Shown piece after piece: positions 50,395 through 61,100 of a stretch of DNA of 64,000 nt. Positions within the stretch are counted from its first letter, which is position 1, and every line of letters starts with the position of its first letter. The position numbers and the translations under genes are program-made. The notes beneath the pieces are model-generated. The model saw only the letters and a list, made by a program, of their open reading frames with translations, did not search any database and was not told the DNA's origin. The DNA comes from Neodiprion pinetum (lineage: Eukaryota > Arthropoda > Insecta > Hymenoptera > Diprionidae): the NCBI RefSeq assembly GCF_021155775.2, contig NC_060233.1:37975077-38039076 (forward strand). The letters are read 5' to 3'.

Positions 50395-51740
50395 TTGTTG
50401 CGAACATTGCGATGATGTTTTGACGTCTGTGGTCTGCACGCCCTGTACATGAGTATACATGTATGTATTGTGATTTATCGCCAACTCCGGCTCGCGTATC
50501 CCGAATAGGGTAGGAAAATCGTCGAAAATACAACAACAAAGTGTTTTGAATGATATTTAAAAAATCACGTAATGACTGTCAGATTACACGTCAAGAGATT
50601 AGTTCAGTAAAGTTACTTGGAATGCGAAAAGGTTATCGATATTAAACAGCAATGTCGGGATTGATAAGGGAATGGAAATTATACAATGTACAAGAGTAAA
50701 TCTCCCAGTCAAACGCGAAATGCGTTATGGGGGTGGAATAAAAAGTGAGACAGCCGTCAGCTTTGCTCGATCCATCGATGTAAATTTTCCTGATTTAATA
50801 TCGCGGATTTAATAAAATAAAATTTCACCAACTCGGTCGAGGGAAACGAGTTAAATTCTCTCTCTGATTTATGTCGACAGGCATTATTATTTTATACCGG
50901 GTGAAATACAGGCGAACTTTTTCGCTCGTCGTATAATTCCGAATCGTCGATGCGAATGATGAAAAACGTAAACATTTCACACCGTCAAGACGACGGCTTC
51001 GAGTCGCACGTCGAAATAAGTTTTTTACGCATTCGATGAGACGTCGCACGTTTCGAATACGATCGACGTACGAACCATAAAGTGTTCAATTAGAATAGTC
51101 TCGAATATATCGATATTTCTATTATCGTCTACGGCAGAAACTGCATGATGTGTATATTGTCTATAAATATTAAACAGCATTGTAGATTATGCACGTGACG
51201 AGGAACTGTATGTAAGGAAAGTAACGAGGTGAGTATAACAGGTACGGCGGTGGGAGAAAAGCTGGCTCGACAGAAATAGACAAGACACACGGGGAGGAGG
51301 ATGAGGAAGCGTGGCGTGCATACAAGTCGCGAATGCTCGTACGTCGAATCACTGACAGCCAAAGATGAATTCATTCAAGTTAACGGCGGCGGAGGAAAAT
51401 GCCGATAAATAAAGCGGTCAGGTATGGTACATGCATCACGTAATACATTCACGTTTCGAGGAACGGCGTATATAAACGATCGTACACGTCGACCCTTGGG
51501 AATTATGAGGATCAAGTTATAGTAACGTTACCGTAACGATGCGTGTTTAGAAAAAGTCGCGAAATTCGCAACTTTGCGATATCCCGAAACTTGGTAAACT
51601 ACTATAAACAACAAAATGTACACTGATTCTGCAAAGTCAAATCCTTGAAATTTATCCTAAAATTTCCTAATAACGATTGTTTCTTCGGATGTATCGCTAC
51701 GTTAACGTTACGAACTTGAGTCTCATTCGGAATTGCGTTA

Positions 51741-52310
51741 GCTTCGGATGTCGGGTGAACATGTTTCCACAAGATAAAGGACCTGGACAGCCAAAACCAC
51801 GGTGCGCTTGTCCTGGATGTCGAGTTTCACCAGGTAGTGGACCTGGAGCTCAGGAACCACGGAGCGTTTGTTCCGGAGGTCGAGATCCACCAGGTGGAGG
51901 ACCTGGACAGCCAGAACTACGGAGCGCTTGTTTTGGATGTCGAGTTTCACCAGGTAGTGGACCTGGAGCTCAGGAACCACGGAGCGTTTGTCCCGGAGGT
52001 CGAGATCCACCAGGTGGAGGACCTGGACAGCCAGAACTACGAAGCGCTTGTTTTGGAAGTCGAGTTTCACCAGGCAGCTGACTTGGAGCGCCGGTACTCG
52101 AAATCTGCGGAGCGCGATTTTCATCCGTCCGCTCTACCGCGCGGTTGTTTCTAAACTGAGGAATTCGGTTAGCTGATTTTGGTCGCCGACGATTACTCTA
52201 GATTGATGACGTCAAGAGAGAAAAAAATTTGGGTGACGTCACTTTCTGAATATCCGAACATCCGAACATTCAAAATTTGGTTTCGAACTTTAATACTATG
52301 TATGATTAAA
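51741..52310 (+). mobile_element. Solo arm of the foldback element
   Basis: Collinear with the right arm at 7321-7751: 60-bp minisatellite units (51779-52078), GGTACTCGAAATCTGCGGAG, GAGGAATTCGGTTAGCTGA, TTTGGGTGACGTCAC, the ATCCGAACATCC direct repeats and TTTAATACTATGTATGATT. The outer terminal simple repeat is cut short at about 52310, and there is no left arm or interior. It is therefore a solo or truncated copy about 44 kb from the full one. Confidence 0.8.
51779..52078 (+). repeat. 60-bp minisatellite, 5 units, alternating A/B types
   Basis: Units start at 51779, 51839, 51899, 51959 and 52019, in the order A-B-A-B-A, giving a 120-bp higher-order period. A units begin GGACCTGGACAGCCA, B units GGACCTGGAGCTCAGGAACC. 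Because 60 is a multiple of three and the units lack stops, all six frames are largely open. The plus frame reads as 20-residue repeats (GPGQPELRSAC..., GPGAQEPRSVC...). I treat this as a by-product of the repeat, not a collagen-like protein. Confidence 0.9.
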
Positions 52311-55300
52311 GGATCGTAGGTGGTTAGATTTTAATGAGATTTCATTGCGGTTAAATAACAATAAAGGCATATTCAGCTAGTTAATAACTTGATACGATGT
52401 GGCATATATCGATGTGATTGTAGATTGTTACACGAGCATAGGCTGAAATTTTATGAGAATAGAATAATTCCCGGAGTGATTACGTTCGCTTTAAAGGTGC
52501 GTGGACGACTAACGCACGTTTGAAATTCAAGGAGAGGCAAACTGGTGGGATAGGATAAATAAAGACGGAACAAGGTTCATCAATTTTTAGGATGCGGATA
52601 TGGTGGGGAAAATAATGGAAAGGTTCGACGTCGAAAATACGGATAGGGAAACTGAAAGGCCCAGTGAAAGCTCTAGTAAGCAGAAAACCTTTCGGAGCCA
52701 GATGTTCAGTTGTAAATTACCTCCTCTTAAAGCTTATGCGAGGCTTTTTGCGACGCAACAACGATTTCTAGTAACAACTTCACAGCTCGCGTGAGGAAAT
52801 GAATTTTTCCCCGTCCGCTTTTCGCACTCTCTTGATTATTTCTCTCTACGCAACCGGCCACCATTTAAACGTTTCAACAACAGAATACTACGATTAAAAA
52901 AAAAAAAAAAATGGAGCTCGAAATTGCCCGACTCTTCTACGTTTTTCGACAGCTCGAACTGTAGCGTCGTATCTCGCTTTTTTATCATACGTATTAAGAA
53001 TAAAGAAAAGAAAAAACAAGCTTTTTACGTAAATCGCGTACATATTGTATTGGACAAATTTTGGATATAGTTCAAATTTGGAAAGCTATCGACAAAATTT
53101 ACGAAAAACTGACATTTGCCGTTTCTTTGAAACTTCTCAGCGAACATATATATTGTGAAACTCACAAAATATCGAAAGATGATTATTGAAAGTGACGAAA
53201 AAATTATCAAATGAGTGAAGGAAAGAAAAAAAGCGTTCAGAGAAGTGAGCGAAAATTCGCATTTAGTTTTAAGATGCAGGCAGTTTCTCTGCATTTCCAT
53301 ACCCGACGCTGAACGTCGAGGCTTGACACGTTCACCGATTGTTGTCACGATGTCGGAATTGCGGCTTTAATGCGATTGGTTCGGTTTCGAACAGGTACAC
53401 GGTTGTTGGAAATTTCGCTGACTTAGCGACGAGCCAATCCGATAGTCGGCCCCTCGCTCACTTATTTATACGTCTCCTGGCTCGAGAAACTTAGTCGATA
53501 TTTTTGAGTCCACGCTTACAGTTTGCACAAATGCAGAATCATCGAAGAGTGATTTACGCGGATTCACCGTGTAGCAGCGAGAGAAACGAAGCAAGTAAAA
53601 TACGTAAAATCGAAGCAAAGAAAAGTAAAACTGCATTTTTCAACTTGTAGTAAAACAGGCAATTTCATCGTCAATTTTCCACCTTTGATACAAAGATGAT
53701 AATTTTCAGCAAAACTATCAGATTTCAACATTCCTGCAGGTTAAAATGTTTTACGTTATCGGCAAAATTTGTTTTCCTCAAATTTCGCCTCTCGCTGCAG
53801 GCTTTAATGTACAAACATACGAAAAAGAGACCAAATAATCGTTCCAAATCACGACCTACGCAGTATTTTATTCGGAAACTTCCTAAATTTCAACGTAGGT
53901 AACCAACACCCACGAAAAACGGCACAATTTCATCGACTATCCGAAACATGTAATAATCTCGGAATTATCCACCCATGGAATTGGGACTCTGAAACGCAAA
54001 TCGTTCCGTCCGCAGACCGTCGCGTCGGTAGTTTCGTGGGTCTGATTTCTGCGCACCCGATAAATCTAATCGGCCCGAGGCAATTTCTTATCGCTATTAG
54101 GCATGGAACGTGTCCCGAAAATGGAGCCAACGCAGCGTTAGCTGTTTGCCGTTATAATCCCAAGGTGATTTCGCAGATGGTTTAGATCCGCATCCTCGGT
54201 CCCTCCTTTGTCCTTTTGACATTTCGCTTTGACGAACATCCGTGCGATACGTGATATTAGAGAAGAGAAAGAGGAGAGATGAGAAGGAGGGAAGAGATGA
54301 CGGCGGGAGAATATGAGAAGTCTGGAGGCCGGGAAGCCGGGAAGCCAGGCGTTGATCCTTATCAGCCGACCTCCCGAAATTCAGTTCCTGAGCTCAGGTC
54401 TCGCAGGACTCGGCGTCGCGGTGTTTTCGCGAAAAGGTAGGTCGGAAAACCCGAGGCGTTATATCGGGGGCTGTAGGATGAATGAGGGGGGGATTTTTCA
54501 AGGCGGCTTTGCGGCGATCCGTCCTCGCGAATCCGGCTCGAAAACTCTGTTAAACCATCCCACTCACGAAATGATTCCCCCCGGCATACCTGCCGCCACT
54601 CGAGCGAAACCGCGACGAGTAAAAACCGTGGAATCGAGGGTTCGGAGAGAAGGGAGGGGGGTGAGAGAGGGAAAAAAGACGAGACGCGGGGGAACGGAGT
54701 AGGTACAAGTTTATCGAGAGAATGAAGAGCGGGCGAAAGGAAGGAAATCCGGAGGCTTTCGACGGCTTGACGTTTCGGGATATTCTCGTTTATTAACAAG
54801 AACGCCTCGACGATTCTGCCGGCTCACATCTGTTGATATATCGCGCACAGGAACCAAAAATATATGGAGAGTATAAGGTGAGTGTACCAGTTACCGACCC
54901 TGTATCAATTATTGACCTTTTTTTGGTTGCATCTGTGTGATGTTTGGTTCTAAAATTAAGAAGAAAATTAACTTCAAGTGTCTGATCCTCCAGCAGTTGG
55001 TTTTAGTCGTCGAAAAATTCACAATTTGTGCCATCAATTTATAATTTTGGAAAATAAAAGGGCGTCAATGATTGAGTCTAAGCGTGTCGATGACTGGTGT
55101 ACTTACTTATGCCAGTTTGGCACAGTTTAGATTAGCCAATCATCGTAGTTTTATCAGTCGATGAGGTCGCATTTTTCACTGAAATTTATTGTACTGCTAT
55201 GGTAAAGAAAATTGCAGTAACTATATAATTGTCATGTTTTTAGACTTTCGTCGTTAAGTATTTGAGGCTGCAATTTTGGACGAACTCTGCAAGATTTTCG

Positions 55301-55335
55301 AAAAATAATAATTCGGAAAGAAGAGAGGAAGACCA

Positions 55336-55366
<31 letters not shown>

Positions 55367-55943
55367 GAGACAAAATTTTTTGCTCTATCATAATTTCGGC
55401 ATTTAAATCAAGAATATAATTATAAAAATTGTACAAAACTAGTGCAAGTGAGTTTTAGCCGGCGGGGTGTCACGTTTTATTTTATTCCAGGTCGAGGGTC
55501 GACTTGTATAATTAGTGGATTATTATGATATTCCATTCCAGTGAAAAATATACCCTGATGCGAAAAAGAATCATCGACAAACTTTCCCTGTCATTGCCAT
55601 TTTTTTTCTACAGTTAATGAACATAATGAACCTATGAATTGTATTCGAAACTGAGCAATAAAGGGGAAAAAAATGTTCTTGTGTACAGGCAGAAAATAAA
55701 AGCTGTTACTTTTGTTCGCAATTTAATTTTGATTCATTCTTCTTCTTCTTCTTCTTCTTATTCTTCGGAAATTCAACTATAAATGAGGAAAACACTCGAA
55801 GACTCTTCAAGTATACGGACCGGCTAAATGTGGCAGCAAGAACGGAAGAATGGAAATCGTATAAACGTGCCAGTCGCTCGCTCGCGGTAATTCTTTGCCC
55901 GACTTTAGTAAAGCTTTATATTCACTGCTTACGCGGCAAGATT

Positions 55944-55948
<5 letters not shown>
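52311..55948. other. Non-coding interval
   Basis: No gene supported. 54300-54720 is GC-richer, with overlapping open frames on both strands (129 and 145 codons), but neither product is recognised and the stretch looks like a purine/pyrimidine-skewed segment. There is an A15 run near 52896 and a degenerate GA tract near 55338-55371. Confidence 0.45.

Positions 55949-56033
<85 letters not shown>
55949..56033 (+). repeat. (GA)n microsatellite, 85 nt
   Basis: An uninterrupted GA run of the same length and orientation as that at 34613-34697. The flanking sequences differ, so this is not a segmental duplication. Confidence 0.98.
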
Positions 56034-56037
<4 letters not shown>

Positions 56038-56340
56038 GGGAGGAGGATTGCAGGGTGGTTGAGTAGAGGAGCCGTGAGCGAAAAGCTTCTCCCCTCGACG
56101 CCTCTCCTCTCCTCTCATCTCCTCATTTTTCACTTATACCCGGGGCTCCGAGATCCCGGCATGCCTGCGCAAATTCAAGCCCCAATGAATATTCTACTTG
56201 AGTTCAACGATCAGGAGCTAAAAACGACTACCGCCATTATACACGGTGAATTTAGAAAGTGTTTAAAACTTTATACCCTCTCCTTCCTCCTCGCATTGAT
56301 GTCGCAAAACCCCATTGATTATACTAATCGACCAAGGGCG

Positions 56341-56372
<32 letters not shown>

Positions 56373-57540
56373 CGGCTTATCGCCAAAGAGTTTGAGTTGG
56401 GTTACATACCACAATTTGACGTAGGTACCTAAGCTCGCGGTATAAAAGGATCGGGTGCCGAATTAACGCAAGGGCAATTTCCCCGATCCACTGCACGGAT
56501 TCTGATCCCCTGTAACGATCTACCGCGTCGCTTTGACGACGCGAACAATTCCAATCATTGCCTACGTATATTGTACCCAAAGTGTTATTCAAGTAAATGT
56601 TGTACCTAAAATTACAACTTTGCTTGAAGAGACGACGGTAATTTGGTTTTTCTTTCTTTTCTTTCTTAGTGTTTCGGGTACCTTTTCAATATTCTTTCAA
56701 ATGAAATAAGAAAAAAGATGAAGAAAATCGTTGATCACGTTCTTACTTTAATTATCATCTGCATAATTTGTCAGCTAAATGCAATGCTCGAGGTTATTTA
56801 TTATCAGGGATATTAAAACTCGAGTCTGGTGTTGCTCGTTGCAAAACGCGAAGTAACCATCCTCGCAGTCGAAATCACGGATACCTATTCAGGTACCTAC
56901 GTGCATAGCGGAAATAGAATCAAGCAGTGAAACGGAATATTGTAGTAAAGAAAATAAAACGAGAAGAGAACTCGTATTTTATCATAAAGTTCGTCCGTTG
57001 CACTTCCTTCAACAATTGACGCCACCGCGAAATCGACTTCGGCACACGTACATTATACAACTCATGAAGAACATGAAAAGGCAAAGAAATTGCCAAACAA
57101 AAGGATAACACAAAAGGGTAGATAGGGTAGATTTATCGGTCATGGTCGCCTAACTACCGTGCAGCAGCGATCATAGTTTGATCCAATTTTGGCCGCGTTA
57201 TAAATTTATTACGTCTAATCTTAGATTGTGGCCACAAGTGATCACAGACTTACTTTAATCTGACACGTGACCTCTGATTTTCAACCAACAAACTTTACAC
57301 CAGATGTGAACAAAATTCCTGCATCCAAAAATTTGCTCAAAGTCAAAGATTTTAGTCACGTATCGAAGGATTGTAGAGATTTGTAATAAAAATAGTGAAT
57401 AGACGATTTTCTAAAGGTGATCAAAAATGGTACGTCAACCTCGTATCTTCGTAAGTTGCTCTTTATACGCAGACCTGCTGAGAAGAAGAAGTAGAAGAAG
57501 AATACACCGGGTGTGTTATACGCTCAGGTATAACATGGTA
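56034..57540. other. Non-coding interval
   Basis: A CT run near 56340-56364 and otherwise unremarkable AT-rich sequence. No exon was recognised. Confidence 0.5.
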
Positions 57541-57874
57541 CTGGTACCTAGGTATTCACGGAGAAGAAAGCAAGAGGAAGAGGAAGAGGAGGAGGTAGAG
57601 GCGGGTTAACCGGAACGACGTACGTAGCTTCCTGGCCGGACGCAGCGGGGGCGGCAACGACGGCGGGGATCAATAGCGGGAAATCCAGACCGCCAGAGCC
57701 AGAGCACAGAGCAGCCAGCAGCCAGGAGCCAGCAGCCAAAGGCGAGCCCCGGCCGTCCTCAAGGTCACAAAACCCCGTCGACGAGTTTGGTTACCTACGT
57801 ACACGACACGTCGCACCCTCTCGCCATTCAATCCTCCTCAATCCTGCCACCCGATGCCTCGACTTTCCTCCCGG
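57541..57874. promoter_or_regulatory. GC-rich, CpG-containing block, possible promoter or 5' exon region
   Basis: This stretch is clearly richer in G+C and CpG than its surroundings. It starts with AG-rich repeats (AAGAGGAAGAGGAGGAGG) and contains CAGCCAGCAGCCAGGAGCCAGCAGCC near 57710-57736. A minus-strand 63-codon frame (57548-57739) starts MAAGSWLLAALCSG, superficially like a signal peptide, but has no family match. In insect genomes such islands often mark promoters or first exons; a first exon of syntaxin-1A (minus strand) is one possibility. No start codon with a syntaxin N-terminus is visible here. Confidence 0.25.
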
Positions 57875-57925
57875 CTTAGGTTAGGTTAAGGTTAACCCGA
57901 GGTTGGGCTAGGTTTAGGTTTAGGT
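57875..57925 (+). repeat. Interstitial TTAGG-like repeats
   Basis: CTTAGGTTAGGTTAAGGTT, then GGTTGGGCTAGGTTTAGGTTTAGG: imperfect copies of the arthropod telomere unit TTAGG. It is short and degenerate, so an internal relic or promoter-associated motif rather than a telomere. Confidence 0.6.
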
Positions 57926-58088
57926 GAGCTTGTTCGGCGGGCCAGTCTATAAATGGACATCCTAAATTTGGTCACACATGCCATTATTAACCTCTCCTCG
58001 AACCTTTCGAGCAATCTGTCACTCCTGATTGTACACTGTGAAAATAGACTACAGGTTCGAAACTTGGTAGCTTTTCACAAAAGCTTCG

Positions 58089-58120
<32 letters not shown>

Positions 58121-61100
58121 TCCGTTTGTAGTAACATTATTCCAAGATCGACTTCATGTCAGGATATGTAATACTCGTCGGTTGGTATCGTATGTACTAT
58201 TCTCTGTTCAATCGAATCGCAAACTTCTGTTGAAGTTATTTTTAACCGTGTTACCGACTACTTTTCAGATTAAATATCTCTCGCAGGCGGTTCAGGACAT
58301 TCGAAATAACTTGCGAATAACAGTCAAGATAATCGGTTCGAAACCAATGATCCGATAAAAAATCTGCAGACAAATTTCACTACAAACGAAGTTGACTCGT
58401 TTTTCTCCTCGCGATCCTTCTTCCGAAATAGATAACCCAGAATCAAATTCACCGTATAAAAATTGACTACCAACGCTAGGGAACTAAAACACCTCGTCAT
58501 CTGCAGAGAAATCTTCATCCTCGTGAAAAGGTTAAAGCGTACCGATTCCACAAATGTTCGACCCTCTTTCACGCAGAGACATCGAAGCGGCCTCAAGTCG
58601 GTCTGCCAATTATCGATTCATTCTCTGAGCCTCGCGAGGTACCTGCATAAAATTTCAATTGTCATTCACCGGGTTCTGGCGTTGTGTTGGATAAAGATTC
58701 TCCCATCATCGACACTGTGTTTCAATCACATGCGCAATGCCTGTGTGTACAATCGGCGAGGCAGCAGCGGGTCCCACATAATTTCGTGACCTCAAGTTGT
58801 AGGTGTAATATATAATTACACGTGTTGAACGATGACTGACGGATACGATTCGTGACTCGAGTTAACGCCAACGCGTAACTTCCGATCGCAATAAATGTTT
58901 AATACTTGCAGCTGCACCTACAGGTTCAGATAAAATGCCAACCCATGGTGTTCGGTAAAAAATTTGTAAAAAATTCGAGGACGTCTCCAGGATATTTTCA
59001 GATTATTCAAGAACATTCAGGATAAATAAAAATACACCAATGGAGACGGCACTGTACGCAATACGTTATTTCTGCTACAACCTGTTAGTAGGGAAAACCA
59101 AGAAACGCGATTCGAGGTGGGAGTCCCACTTTTTAAAAACAATTACCAAGCCAAAACAAATAAATATATCATTCGCAGCAAAGCTTAAGAATAGAATATT
59201 TCCAGGACACGCAAAAAATTCAAGGATATTTCCAGAACCTTTCAAGGACATTTCCAGGACCTCAAGGACTTCCTTCTTCTGCTTTTTTATTTCATGGTAA
59301 CACCGAGCGTATCCCGTATAGTTTGTCAAAAACCTTTTCTTGACATCGTAATCATCATCGATGAAACTCACGCGCGTTCGTTCGTTTTTAATATAAAACG
59401 TCGAAAATCGTTCCAACTTTTCAAGTTACTTTTTTCAAGCTCTCATGGAACCGTGAAACCTTCGAAGCTCCCAAACTTTTCCAATATTAAGTAATCCAGA
59501 CAGCATATTGGTACGAAAAATATTTACCAAACACAGAGATGCTCTGCCTCTCATACGTTTCATTAAAATTCCACAATCATATTTTGAAACATGTACCTAA
59601 TACGTGTCACCCTTGATTCAGGGCACTCGCAGTACGAATAAAACGAATACACTAGATTGAAAAAGAGTTTGCGAAAAAATACAATCAATTCACTAAATCG
59701 GTTATACTGTTTTTCTTTCATTCTTCTTCTTAAAAAAAAAAAAACTGATTTCCTAGAGCAATTGCGAGCACCCCGAAAAGGCGATAACATTCTACGATAC
59801 GTTCGTCAGGTATATGCGGAGTATACATTACCCCATATGGTTTCTCAAAACTTGTAATCATCCACTCACCTGTAAAGAGAAAAGAAATCAAAGTTAATTT
59901 AAAGAGTAGCGTATATTGTGTCATAAAAAATATTTTCATCCAACGTTTTTAGAATACTCAAATATGTGAAGAATTCACCCAGCAGGGATGGATATCACAA
60001 GTGCTCGTACCAAGTGTACAGGATGTGAGTCTGTGACATATACATGACTGCGTTGCGTGTAATAAAATGTATAAAAGCTCAACACGTAATAAGAAAAACA
60101 ATTAGTCAGTTCGAAAGTTTGTTACATCAACGACGGTGGTGATCCTCGGATCCGTGCGCCTAATACCTAAAAGGACTTCGCTAAGAGTTTCCCCCAAAAT
60201 TCCTTCAGGGTTGCTTGTGGATAAGGGTGGGTGGGATGCGAGGATCCGCCCTCGTCGGCCGTATAACCATCCGGCAAAGTCGTCTCTTGCCCCGAGGTAA
60301 TTTGGTATGGTCGTTGAAGAGAACGGGGAGTAGAAGAGAAAAGAAGGAACGGAGAATGGGGGGGGGGGGGGGAGGGAAGAATGAAGAAAAAATAAAAATA
60401 AAAAAAGGAACACACCTCACGCACCTTCGTGCTTCGACGCGATATCGACGAGGATGACGACGATGACGACGGTGACGAGAGGACGATCAAGTGTGTGGAG
60501 GAAAACTAAGGCAGTTCAACTATGGATAAGTGTTACACGGGTATACCATGCACGGTTTAAGGTACTCGTATACTCGTAGTGGCTCGAGGGAGGAAAAATT
60601 GTTATAACGAACTGGAGGTGGTTGTAGATATATACAGTATGACGGGAGAACGGAAATAGTCGTTGACAAATGTGAAGTAATTCCAACAATTATGTCCCTC
60701 TCTCTCTCTTTCTTACTTGTTCTCACCGCAGTAGCTCGACGGCATCAAAAATGGCGGCTCGAAAATCGCTACCAATCCCTACCATTACCGCCCTATAAAG
60801 GGAGTAAGCCCTTATACGACGCCGCGATATAAACGAGAAAGAAAAACGGAAAAAAAAAAACCTAGGTATGCGGGTGTAATAAAACCGAGAGACAATAAGC
60901 GCGACGTGATGTTAAACGCGTAAAATATAGGATATGAGAAGTATACTGTAACCAAAAATTCGTACTTACGGAAACGAGAAGAATCATAAAAATAGAAAAC
61001 ACAATTTTTTATACGATTAACGGTTTTTTTTCGGATTGAGCGTGAGGTAATTATCGTAAAAACGAGAGTGAAGAAAGAGAAAGAAAAAAAAAGAAAAAAA

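Larger units (their letters stand above)
34698..51740. other. Presumed intronic or intergenic DNA with simple repeats
   Basis: No exon of a recognised family was found on either strand. It contains A19 at 35069-35087, CA/TA tracts near 35748-35812, 41126-41168 and 42370-42422, a compound TA/GA tract at 41876-41960, CA repeats near 42999-43030, (CT)n near 46671-46694 and (AAT)n at 49972-50014. Open frames such as 47045-47458, 45104-45481 and 41988-42389 show no family similarity, lack splice context or are driven by composition. Confidence 0.5.

Noticed and set aside
51677..52154. Proline/glycine-rich repetitive plus-strand frame (GPG...PGG repeats), collagen-like at first sight
   Set aside because: The 60-bp units are open in nearly all frames on both strands and belong to the arm of a foldback element. 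The same sequence occurs, frame-broken, at 7321-7560 and 5900-6200.
54313..54799. Overlapping 129- and 145-codon frames on opposite strands
   Set aside because: GC-richer local composition lowers stop frequency on both strands. Neither product is recognisable.
59730..59939. Minus-strand frame with a good acceptor-like tract before GTGAGTGGATGATT
   Set aside because: The frame continues through a poly-T run and gives no recognisable protein; it does not resemble the missing syntaxin N-terminus.
60421..60490. GAC/GAT-rich stretch, considered as the acidic N-terminus of syntaxin
   Set aside because: On the gene's strand it reads serine, valine or arginine-histidine repeats, not aspartate. The acidic frame is on the wrong strand.
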